A stretch of DNA of 64,000 nucleotides from Pseudomonas schmalbachii (lineage in GTDB: Bacteria; Pseudomonadota; Gammaproteobacteria; Pseudomonadales; Pseudomonadaceae), in the NCBI RefSeq assembly GCF_017589465.1, contig NZ_JAELYA010000004.1, positions 310,001-374,000 on the forward strand, given 5' to 3'. Below are positions 57,590 to 64,000 of the stretch, piece by piece (position 1 is the stretch's first letter; each line of letters opens with the position of its first letter). The notes under the pieces are model-generated. The model made no database searches. It saw only the letters and a list, made by a program, of their open reading frames with translations, and was not told where the DNA came from. The position numbers and the translations under genes were made by a program.

Positions 57590-58370
57590 TTTCCTGCTCA
57601 ACGCTCTGCTCGCCGGCCTTGCGCTGGCGCTCGTCGCCGGCCCGCTCGGCTCCTTCGTGGTGTGGCGGCGCATGGCCTATTTCGGCGACACCCTGTCCCA
57701 CGCCGCGCTGCTCGGCGTGGCGCTCGGTTTCCTGCTCGACGTCAGCCCGACCCTCGCGGTGACCGTCGGCTGCGTGCTGCTTGCCGTGCTGCTGGTCACC
57801 CTGCAGCAGCGCCAGCCGCTGGCTGCCGACACCCTGCTCGGCATCCTCGCCCACAGCACGCTGTCGCTGGGCCTGGTGGCGCTGAGCTTCATGAAGGAAG
57901 TGCGGGTCGACCTGATGGCCTATCTGTTCGGCGACCTGCTCGCCGTCAGCAGCACCGACCTGCTGTGGATAGTTGCCGGCAGCGCCCTGGTGCTGGCGCT
58001 GATCTGCTGGTTGTGGCGGCCGCTGCTGGCGATCACCGTCCACGAAGAGCTGGCCAAGGTGGAAGGTCTGCCGGTGGCTGCGATCCGCCTGGCGCTGATG
58101 CTGCTGATCGCCATCGTCATCGCCGTTGCGATGAAGATCGTCGGCGTGCTGCTGATCACTTCGCTGCTGATCATCCCCGCCGCAGCCGCCCAGCGGCATG
58201 CGCGCAGCCCGGAACAAATGGCCTTCGGCGCCAGTCTGATCGGGCTGCTGGCGGTATGCGCCGGGCTCGCCCTGTCCTGGTTCAAGGACACTCCCGCGGG
58301 GCCGTCTATCGTTGTAAGTGCGGCCAGCCTGTTCCTGCTGAGTTTTGTCCTGCCGCGCCGGGCGGTGTAG
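57582..58370 (+). CDS. znuB: Zinc ABC transporter permease ZnuB
   Basis: 262 residues. ABC-3 family permease with about eight membrane segments: [41 protein letters not shown] region, [67 protein letters not shown] and [13 protein letters not shown]. Forms the inner-membrane channel for Zn2+ with ZnuC. Overlaps znuC by 8 bp; last gene of zur-znuC-znuB. Confidence 0.94.
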   Translation: MADFLLNALLAGLALALVAGPLGSFVVWRRMAYFGDTLSHAALLGVALGFLLDVSPTLAVTVGCVLLAVLLVTLQQRQPLAADTLLGILAHSTLSLGLVALSFMKEVRVDLMAYLFGDLLAVSSTDLLWIVAGSALVLALICWLWRPLLAITVHEELAKVEGLPVAAIRLALMLLIAIVIAVAMKIVGVLLITSLLIIPAAAAQRHARSPEQMAFGASLIGLLAVCAGLALSWFKDTPAGPSIVVSAASLFLLSFVLPRRAV

Positions 58371-58407
58371 AATTTGGCGCTTTTTTGATCAAAAGAGAGT
58401 CCGAGGC

Positions 58408-58782
58408 ATGAAGTCGTTCGTCGTTCGCGTGTTATCGCCGGTGGCCGTTGCCCTGTTGCTCAGTGCCTGCCAGAGCGTTTCCACCGCGCCTTCCGGCTTC
58501 GAAAGCGAACTGGCCGCCGGCAACCTGGAAGCCGCCCAGCTTAAGCTCGGCAGCGAGCAGGAAAACCCCGCGCAACTGACCGAGCGCCGCAAGCGCCTGG
58601 CCGACGCCTACCTGCAGCGCAGCCGCGAAGCCCTGCAGAAGGGCGACATGAACGGCGCCAGCGCTGCCCTGGCCCGAGCCCGCTCGTTGACTCCGAAAGC
58701 TCCCGCCGTAGCGGCGGATGTGGGTGCCCTGCAGAAGCAGCAGGCCGAGCCTGAAAAGCCGCCGTGCGAGCCGATGGACTGA
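58408..58782 (+). CDS. Small lipoprotein (PA5502-like)
   Basis: 124 residues from ATG 58408 (CGAGGC upstream). Lipoprotein signal MKSFVVRVLSPVAVALLLSAC with lipobox LSAC (Cys21), followed by helical, alanine/glutamate-rich sequence (LAAGNLEAAQLKLGSEQE; RRKRLADAYLQRSREALQKG) that resembles a TPR-like pair of helices, ending KQQAEPEKPPCEPMD. No known function. Between znuB and metN, as in P. aeruginosa. Confidence 0.82.
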   Translation: MKSFVVRVLSPVAVALLLSACQSVSTAPSGFESELAAGNLEAAQLKLGSEQENPAQLTERRKRLADAYLQRSREALQKGDMNGASAALARARSLTPKAPAVAADVGALQKQQAEPEKPPCEPMD

Positions 58783-58858
58783 TCGGAACCGCGCCTGCCA
58801 TTGGTTAAGGCGATGGGTATCGCAAGCTCAACCCATCCTACGGGCTGCGATGCCCACC

Positions 58859-58931
58859 GTAGGTTGGCGCTGAGCAACGCGAAGCCCAACATCGCCACCG
58901 TTGGGCTTCACTGCGTTCAGCACCAACCTAC
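58859..58931. repeat. REP family D inverted pair
   Basis: GTAGGTTGGCGCTGAGCAACG...AAGCCCAACA and GTTGGGCTTCACTGC...CAGCACCAACCTAC; third copy. Sits in the 373-bp gap before metN. Confidence 0.9.
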
Positions 58932-59015
58932 GCGGGTTCTGGCTCAGCCACGTAGTTACGTAGGATGCAGGACAGTTGCTCCCACAGTTCCGATCCCGCC
59001 TCTTCCTTATTCTCT

Positions 59016-59040
59016 TTTGTTCAAGTCTTATCTGAACAAA
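59016..59040. promoter_or_regulatory. Inverted repeat upstream of metN
   Basis: TTTGTTCA (59016-59023) and TGAACAAA (59033-59040) are exact complements separated by 9 bases. It lies just upstream of a possible -10 (TAAAAT, 59067-59072), so it looks like an operator for an unknown regulator of metNIQ. Confidence 0.5.
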
Positions 59041-59074
59041 GATTAATCAGCCATAAGAATTCGATGTAAAATGC

Positions 59075-59123
59075 GCGGTTTTGGCTAACCGCCTACGCTC
59101 GTTGCCAGGAGTTTGTTGGCAAC
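59075..59123 (+). promoter_or_regulatory. Structured metN leader (two hairpins)
   Basis: GCGGTT-ttggct-AACCGC (59075-59092) and GTTGCCA-ggagtttgt-TGGCAAC (59101-59123), both perfect stems in the predicted 5' leader of metN. No known SAM riboswitch pattern was recognised. Confidence 0.4.
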
Positions 59124-59155
59124 TGGCAGCTTTTCGCACCCACAAGGTTCGTTAC

Positions 59156-60166
59156 GTGATCGAATTCCACGACGTCCACAAGACCTATCGCGTCGCCGGC
59201 CGCGATATTCCGGCCCTGCAACCGACCAGCCTGTCCATCGACGGTGGCCAGGTGTTCGGCCTGATCGGCCACTCCGGCGCCGGCAAGAGCACCCTGCTGC
59301 GACTGATCAACCGCCTGGAGGAACCCAGTGGCGGGCGCATCGTCATCGATGGCGAAGACATCACCGCCCTCGATTCCGACGGCCTGCGCCGCTTCCGCCA
59401 GCGCGTCGGCATGATCTTCCAGCACTTCAACCTGCTGGCCTCGAAGACCGTCGCCGACAACATCGCCATGCCGTTGCGCCTGGCCGGCGGCAGCAGCGCC
59501 AGCGAGATCGACGCCCGTGTCGCCGAATTGCTGCAGCGCGTCGGCCTCACCGAGCAGGCGCGCAAGTACCCGGCACAGCTGTCCGGCGGACAGAAGCAGC
59601 GCGTCGGTATCGCCCGCGCCCTGGCCTGCCGGCCGACGATCCTGCTTTGCGACGAGGCCACCAGCGCCCTCGACCCGCAGACCACCGCTTCGGTGCTGCA
59701 ACTGCTGGCGGAGATCAACCAGGAGCTGAAGCTGACCATCGTCCTGATCACTCACGAGATGGATGTGATCCGTCGCGTCTGCGACCGCGTCGCGGTAATG
59801 GATGACGGCCGGATCGTCGAGCAGGGCAGCGTTGCCGATGTGTTCCTGCATCCGCAGCATCCGACCACCAAGCGCTTCGTGCTGGAAGACGAGCATGTCG
59901 ACGAAGACGAGCAGCGCGACGACTTCGCCCATGTGCCCGGGCGCATCCTGCGCCTGACCTTCCGCGGCGAGGCGACCTATTCGCCGTTGCTCGGCACTGT
60001 GGCGCGGCAGACCGGGGTGGACTACAGCATCCTCGCCGGGCGCATCGACCGCATCAAGGATCAGCCCTACGGCCAACTGACCCTGGCGCTGGTGGGCGGT
60101 GACCTGGAAGCGGCGATGAGCCAGTTGAATGCCGCGGACGTGCATGTGGAGGTTCTGCGCGGATGA
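59156..60166 (+). CDS. metN: Methionine ABC transporter ATP-binding protein MetN
   Basis: 336 residues from GTG 59156 ([21 protein letters not shown]), with AAGG eight bases upstream; frames starting earlier read through leader hairpins. ATPase motifs: Walker [37 protein letters not shown], signature [16 protein letters not shown], Walker [15 protein letters not shown]-loop [10 protein letters not shown]. The C-terminal NIL/ACT-like domain (about 265-336, [20 protein letters not shown]) senses intracellular methionine and inhibits transport. First gene of metNIQ. Confidence 0.94.
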   Translation: MIEFHDVHKTYRVAGRDIPALQPTSLSIDGGQVFGLIGHSGAGKSTLLRLINRLEEPSGGRIVIDGEDITALDSDGLRRFRQRVGMIFQHFNLLASKTVADNIAMPLRLAGGSSASEIDARVAELLQRVGLTEQARKYPAQLSGGQKQRVGIARALACRPTILLCDEATSALDPQTTASVLQLLAEINQELKLTIVLITHEMDVIRRVCDRVAVMDDGRIVEQGSVADVFLHPQHPTTKRFVLEDEHVDEDEQRDDFAHVPGRILRLTFRGEATYSPLLGTVARQTGVDYSILAGRIDRIKDQPYGQLTLALVGGDLEAAMSQLNAADVHVEVLRG

Positions 60167-60828
60167 ATGAGTTCTTCAGCAATATCGACTGGTTGGAAAT
60201 CCTCCAGGCCAGCATCGACACCTTCTGGATGCTCGGCGGCTCGCTGCTGTTCACCGTGATCCTCGGCCTGCCGCTGGGCGTGCTGCTGTTCCTCACCGGA
60301 CCCAGGCAGATGTTCGAGAACCGCGCGGTATACGGCCTGCTGTCGTTCGTGGTGAACGTGCTGCGCTCGCTGCCGTTCATCATCCTGCTGATCGTGATGA
60401 TCCCGCTGACCGTGCTGCTCACCGGCACCTCGCTGGGCGTCGCCGGGGCCATTCCGCCGCTGGTGGTGGGTGCCACGCCGTTCTTCGCGCGGCTGGTGGA
60501 AACCGCCCTGCGCGAGGTGGACAAGGGCATCATCGAGGCGACCCAGGCGATGGGCGCGACCACCCGCCAGATCATCTGGAACGCCCTGCTGCCGGAAGCA
60601 CGCCCGGGCATCATCGCCGCCGTGACGGTCACCGCCATCACCCTGGTGTCCTACACCGCGATGGCCGGCGTGGTCGGCGCCGGCGGTCTCGGCGACCTGG
60701 CGATCCGCTTCGGCTACCAGCGCTTCCAGACTGACGTGATGGTGGTCACGGTGATCATGCTGCTGGTGCTCGTACAGATTCTGCAGACCTTCGGCGACAA
60801 GCTGGTGGTCCACTTCTCGCGCAAATAA
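60163..60828 (+). CDS. metI: Methionine ABC transporter permease MetI
   Basis: 221 residues. Five-helix permease: [42 protein letters not shown] and the cytoplasmic EAA-type loop [27 protein letters not shown] that docks on MetN. Overlaps metN by 4 bp (ATGA). Inner membrane channel for D/L-methionine. Confidence 0.95.
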   Translation: MNEFFSNIDWLEILQASIDTFWMLGGSLLFTVILGLPLGVLLFLTGPRQMFENRAVYGLLSFVVNVLRSLPFIILLIVMIPLTVLLTGTSLGVAGAIPPLVVGATPFFARLVETALREVDKGIIEATQAMGATTRQIIWNALLPEARPGIIAAVTVTAITLVSYTAMAGVVGAGGLGDLAIRFGYQRFQTDVMVVTVIMLLVLVQILQTFGDKLVVHFSRK

Positions 60829-60884
60829 AGAGTGCGGTGCTGGCTACCCGCCGGCCCGAGGAAAATCCCAAAAGGAGCTTATCG

Positions 60885-61667
60885 ATGAAAAAACTGCTTG
60901 CCGCCTTCGCCGCTGCCGCGGCCTTCTCCGCGCCGCTGGCACAGGCCGCGGACACCCTGACCATCGCCGCCACGCCGGTGCCGCACGCGGAAATCCTCAA
61001 CTTCGTGAAGCCGATGCTGGCGAAGGAGGGTGTGGAGCTGAAGGTCAAGGAATTCACCGACTACGTGCAGCCGAACACCCAGGTCGCCGAGAAGCGCCTC
61101 GACGCCAACTTCTTCCAGCACCAGCCGTACCTGGATGAGTTCAACAAGACCAAGGGCACCAGCCTGGTCGCCGTCACCGGCGTGCATATCGAGCCGCTGG
61201 GTGCCTACTCCAGCAAGATCAAGAAGCTCGACGAACTGGCTTCCGGCGCCACTGTGGTCATCCCCAATGACGCCACCAACGGCGGCCGCGCGCTGCTGCT
61301 GCTGGACAAGGCCGGCGTGATCAAGCTCAAGGACAACAAGAGCATCACCGCCACGCCGAAGGACATCGTCGAGAATCCGAAGAGCATCAAGGTGCGTGAG
61401 CTGGAAGCGGCCACCCTGCCGCGCGTGCTGACCCAGGTCGATCTCGCCCTGATCAACACCAACTACGCGCTGGAAGCCAAGCTGAACCCGACCAAGGATG
61501 CCCTGGCCATCGAGGGTTCCGACTCTCCGTATGTGAACATCCTGGTCGCCCGTCCGGACAACAAGGACAGCGCCGCCATGCAGAAGCTGGCCGCCGCCCT
61601 GCACAGCCCGGCGGTGAAGCAGTTCATCCTCGAGAAGTACAAGGGCGCGGTGGTTCCGGCGTTCTGA
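60885..61667 (+). CDS. metQ: Methionine-binding protein MetQ (NlpA family)
   Basis: 260 residues from ATG 60885 (AAAAGGAGCTTATCG upstream). Signal peptide MKKLLAAFAAAAAFSAPLAQA with no lipobox Cys, so a soluble periplasmic protein instead of the lipoprotein form common in enterics. NlpA-family core: TIAATPVPHAEILNFVKPML, FTDYVQPNTQVAEKRLDANFFQHQPYLDEF, VIPNDATNGGRALLLLDKAG, ALINTNYALEA. Delivers methionine to MetNI. Followed by a clear terminator at 61691. Confidence 0.94.
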   Translation: MKKLLAAFAAAAAFSAPLAQAADTLTIAATPVPHAEILNFVKPMLAKEGVELKVKEFTDYVQPNTQVAEKRLDANFFQHQPYLDEFNKTKGTSLVAVTGVHIEPLGAYSSKIKKLDELASGATVVIPNDATNGGRALLLLDKAGVIKLKDNKSITATPKDIVENPKSIKVRELEAATLPRVLTQVDLALINTNYALEAKLNPTKDALAIEGSDSPYVNILVARPDNKDSAAMQKLAAALHSPAVKQFILEKYKGAVVPAF

Positions 61668-61690
61668 TCGCCTGCCGCTTGCTCCATCGA

Positions 61691-61719
61691 AAAGCCCGGT
61701 CCTCGTGACCGGGCTTTTT
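61691..61719 (+). terminator. Rho-independent terminator of metNIQ
   Basis: AAAGCCCGGTC-ctcgt-GACCGGGCTTTTT: perfect stem and T run, 23 bp after the metQ stop. Confidence 0.92.
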
Positions 61720-61738
61720 CGTTTCCCGTCCGCCAACG

Positions 61739-61770
61739 AAAAAGCCAGTCGGCGTAGCCGACTGGCTTCA
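61739..61770 (-). terminator. Rho-independent terminator of crc
   Basis: Minus strand AAGCCAGTCGGC-tac-GCCGACTGGCTTTTTC: 12-bp stem and T run, 28 bp after the crc stop. Faces the metQ terminator (convergent genes). Confidence 0.92.
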
Positions 61771-61798
61771 AGTGGAGCGCTGTGCCTGGCGTTCGGCC

Positions 61799-62578
61799 TC
61801 AGAGGCTGAGCGTCCAGTCGTAGTCGACGATCAGCGGCGCATGCTGGGAGAAGCGCGGCTGACGCGGCAGCTTGGCGTTGCGCACGAAGCGGCGCAGACC
61901 CGGGGTCAGCACCTGGTAGTCGAAACGCCAGCCGAGGTTGAGCATCTCGGCCTGCTCGCTGTCCGGCCACCAGCTGTACTGATCGCCTTCGCGATTCACC
62001 TCGCGGAAGGCGTCGACATAGCCCATGGTGCCGAATATCTCGTCCATCCAGCCCCGCTCGGGAGCCATGAAACCGGGCATCTGCTGGCATTCGCGCCAGC
62101 TTTTCACATCCAGCTTCTGGTGGGCGACGTATAACGAGCCACAATAGATGTATTCGCGACGCTTGCGCCGCTGTTTGTTCAGGTACTGGGCGAAATCGTC
62201 CATGAACTTGAACTTCTGGTTCAGGTTCTCATCCCCGCTCTGCCCGGTAGGCAGAAGGAGAGTGGCGATACTCACCTTGTCGAAATCGGCTTGCAGGTAG
62301 CGCCCGTAACGATCGGCCGTTTCGAAACCCAGCCCGCTTATGACGGCCTTGGGTTGCAGACGGCTATAGAGTGCGACGCCACCCTGACTGGGTACTTCGG
62401 CGTCGCAGGCGTACAGGAAGTAACCGTCCAACTGGTAGGACGGGTCATCCAGATCGAAAGCGGAGGCGCGGGTATCCTGCAAGCAGATCACGTCGGCATT
62501 CTGTGCCTGCAGCCAACTGAGCAACCCCCGCTCGGCCGCAGCCTGAATACCATTCACGTTCACACTGATGATCCGCAT
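61799..62578 (-). CDS. crc: Catabolite repression control protein Crc
   Basis: 259 residues, full length. Endonuclease/exonuclease/phosphatase fold (MRIISVNVNGIQAAAERGLLSWL; DVICLQDTRASAF; GYFLYACDAEVPSQGGVALYSR; YCGSLYVAHQKLDVKSW; RFDYQVLTPGLRR), but works without nuclease activity. Crc with Hfq blocks translation of catabolic mRNAs carrying A-rich motifs when preferred carbon sources are present. Divergent from pyrE, the standard Pseudomonas crc-pyrE arrangement (PA5332-PA5331). Confidence 0.97.
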   Translation of the reverse strand: MRIISVNVNGIQAAAERGLLSWLQAQNADVICLQDTRASAFDLDDPSYQLDGYFLYACDAEVPSQGGVALYSRLQPKAVISGLGFETADRYGRYLQADFDKVSIATLLLPTGQSGDENLNQKFKFMDDFAQYLNKQRRKRREYIYCGSLYVAHQKLDVKSWRECQQMPGFMAPERGWMDEIFGTMGYVDAFREVNREGDQYSWWPDSEQAEMLNLGWRFDYQVLTPGLRRFVRNAKLPRQPRFSQHAPLIVDYDWTLSL

Positions 62579-62660
62579 AAATGGCCCCCAAAATCACGTG
62601 TGTGTATGATACCCGAGCTCAAACGGTTTAGCTAAATTCATACCGGCCGGTTCCGACCCT

Positions 62661-63302
62661 ATGCAGGCATATCAACGCGATTTCATTCGTTTCGCCATCG
62701 AACGTGGCGTTTTGCGCTTTGGCGAATTCACTCTCAAGTCCGGGCGCACCAGTCCGTACTTCTTCAACGCAGGCCTGTTCAACAGCGGCCTAGCGCTGGC
62801 CCAGCTGGGGCGTTTCTACGCCTCCGCGATAATGGACAGCGGCATCCCCTTCGACGTTCTGTTCGGCCCGGCCTATAAAGGCATCCCGCTGGCGGCGACC
62901 ACTGCCGTGGCGCTGGCGGAACATCACGGCCGCGACCTGCCGTGGTGCTTCAACCGCAAGGAAGCCAAGGATCACGGCGAAGGCGGCACGCTGGTCGGCG
63001 CGCCGCTGACAGGCCGGGTGCTGATCATCGACGACGTGATCACCGCCGGCACCGCGATCCGCGAGGTGATGCAGATCATCGACGCCCAGGGCGCGAAGGC
63101 CGCTGGCGTGCTGATTGCCCTCAACCGCCAGGAGCGCGGTAAGGGCGAGCTGTCGGCGATCCAGGAAGTCGAGCGCGACTTCGGCATGCCGGTGGTGAGT
63201 ATCGTCTCGCTGGAGCAGGTGCTTGAATACCTGGCAGGGGATGACGAGCTGAAACGGCACTTGCCGGCCGTGGAGGCTTATCGGGCGCAGTACGGTATCT
63301 GA
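62661..63302 (+). CDS. pyrE: Orotate phosphoribosyltransferase
   Basis: 213 residues. PRTase fold: [29 protein letters not shown] region, [18 protein letters not shown], the catalytic flexible loop [13 protein letters not shown] and PRPP-binding motif [14 protein letters not shown] near residue 120. Converts orotate and PRPP to OMP in pyrimidine synthesis. The DUF4124 gene follows after 25 bp on the same strand. Confidence 0.97.
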   Translation: MQAYQRDFIRFAIERGVLRFGEFTLKSGRTSPYFFNAGLFNSGLALAQLGRFYASAIMDSGIPFDVLFGPAYKGIPLAATTAVALAEHHGRDLPWCFNRKEAKDHGEGGTLVGAPLTGRVLIIDDVITAGTAIREVMQIIDAQGAKAAGVLIALNRQERGKGELSAIQEVERDFGMPVVSIVSLEQVLEYLAGDDELKRHLPAVEAYRAQYGI

Positions 63303-63327
63303 CGACAACCTGGACAAGGCGTCTGGC

Positions 63328-63957
63328 ATGGTCAAGCAGGGTGCTTTCCGCTACAGGGTATGGCTGGGACTGCTGGGTTGCAGCCTGACTTTCGCGGCGC
63401 TGGCCGCGGAGCAGGGGAGCAGCCCTGTGGAGATGTATCGCTACATCAATGACAAGGGCATCACGGTCATCGACCGCCTTGGCGTGCCGCCGCAGTACAT
63501 CGGCAAGGGCTACGAGGTGCTGAACGAGCAGGGCCGGGTGATCCGGGTCGTGCCGCCGGCGCCTACCGCCGAGGAAATCGAGAAGCGCAAGGCCGCCACT
63601 GCCCAGGCCAACTCGGATGCCCAGTTGCTGCGGCTGTATACCAGCGTCGAGGATGTCGACCGTGCCCGCGAGCGCAAGCTTTCGGAGCTGGACGGCCTCA
63701 CCAGCGTCGCCAGGAGCAATCTGCAGTCGGTGAAGACCCAGCAGGCCAACCTGCAATCCCAGGCTGCCGACCAGGAGCGCGCCGGACGCCAGGTTCCGGA
63801 GCACCTGATCGACCAGCTGAACATGCTCAAGACCGAGGAAAAACGCCTGCAGCAGGATTTGCAGCACTACCAGCAACTGCGGACCAAGGCCAACGCCACC
63901 TTCGATGCCGACCGCGCGCGCCTGGTGCAACTGCTGGGCGATTCGCCCACTCCCTGA
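63328..63957 (+). CDS. DUF4124 exported coiled-coil protein
   Basis: 209 residues. A basic N-terminus and hydrophobic segment (VWLGLLGCSLTFAALAA) form a signal peptide; GLLGC is lipobox-like but AALAA is a better signal-peptidase I site. The DUF4124 strand pair follows (MYRYINDKGITVIDRLGVPPQYIGKGYEVLNE split into two beta strands), then a long coiled coil (about residues 85-205: REKLSELDGL-like heptads, LQSVKTQQANLQSQAADQE, LNMLKTEEKRLQQDLQHYQ). Function unknown; periplasmic. Downstream of pyrE as in P. aeruginosa (PA5330). Confidence 0.85.
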   Translation: MVKQGAFRYRVWLGLLGCSLTFAALAAEQGSSPVEMYRYINDKGITVIDRLGVPPQYIGKGYEVLNEQGRVIRVVPPAPTAEEIEKRKAATAQANSDAQLLRLYTSVEDVDRARERKLSELDGLTSVARSNLQSVKTQQANLQSQAADQERAGRQVPEHLIDQLNMLKTEEKRLQQDLQHYQQLRTKANATFDADRARLVQLLGDSPTP

Positions 63958-63985
63958 GCCGCGGTCACTCCCGCGGCAGATTCCT
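63958..63985 (+). terminator. Hairpin after the DUF4124 gene
   Basis: GCCGCGG-tcactc-CCGCGGC, a perfect 7-bp stem starting right after the stop codon, followed by AGATTCCTTTC. Probable weak terminator. The remaining 15 bases of the window hold nothing recognisable. Confidence 0.6.
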
Positions 63986-64000
63986 TTCGAACGCTTCTAT

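Overview
The window (about 67% GC by eye, dense short-spaced operons, many REP-type palindromes) looks like a chromosome segment of a Pseudomonas of the P. aeruginosa group, possibly near P. nitroreducens/P. citronellolis. Many protein calls match recognisable P. aeruginosa loci (dgcAB-etf, betTIBA, polA-ersA-engB, nrdJab, znu/zur, metNIQ, crc-pyrE, glmSR). These blocks sit far apart and in another order in P. aeruginosa, so the segment is a rearranged mosaic of core blocks. This is recognition from memory; no search was run.

1-4.7 kb: end of dimethylglycine demethylase DgcA, then DgcB and a dedicated EtfA/EtfB pair, with REP elements in the gaps. 4.9-5.5 kb: a coiled-coil/ZapA-like pair. 5.6-8.2 kb: hexose-6-phosphate mutarotase, two GNAT acetyltransferases and a 55-residue protein. 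8.2-11.8 kb: TetR regulator, lipoprotein-type periplasmic adaptor, ABC ATPase and ABC-2 permease (an exporter). 12.2-18 kb: choline uptake and oxidation (betT divergent from betIBA) with a BetI palindrome between. Choline-derived betaine is demethylated to dimethylglycine, the DgcAB substrate, so the two blocks serve one pathway. 18.3-21.4 kb: ChaC, a serine hydrolase and cardiolipin synthase.

21.6-33.1 kb is the most unusual part: ten same-strand genes for acyl-CoA chemistry (CoA ligase, SDR, crotonase-fold isomerase-like protein, NMO-type flavoprotein, two large/small acyl-CoA dehydrogenase pairs, a DUF35 protein and a thiolase-fold protein). The thiolase-fold protein lacks both catalytic cysteines and the DUF35 partner has no cysteine at all. 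The gene set recalls steroid side-chain/ring degradation modules (ChsE pairs, Ltp2-DUF35 aldolases, IpdC) but lacks several of their parts, so the substrate is unknown. A 0.6-kb repeat island with a 250-bp tandem duplication splits it into two blocks.

33.2-38 kb: a KgtP-type 2-oxoglutarate permease with a sigma-54 promoter and tandem upstream boxes, beside a DctB/MifS-like kinase and a DctD/MifR-like sigma-54 activator. 38-47.5 kb: lytic transglycosylase, glmS, glmR, a GGDEF cyclase, an EEP-family protein, dsbA, cytochromes c4 and c5, engB. 47.5-50.5 kb: a small RNA with an AlgU-type promoter (ErsA) and polA. 50.6-64 kb: DUF2782 protein, thrB, split class II ribonucleotide reductase nrdJab, znuA/zur-znuCB with a Zur box, a small lipoprotein, metNIQ, crc, pyrE and a DUF4124 protein.

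No rRNA, tRNA, CRISPR, prophage or IS transposase was seen. At least seven families of short palindromic repeats fill the intergenic gaps; one forms paired elements of constant size (118-119 bp) resembling REPINs.
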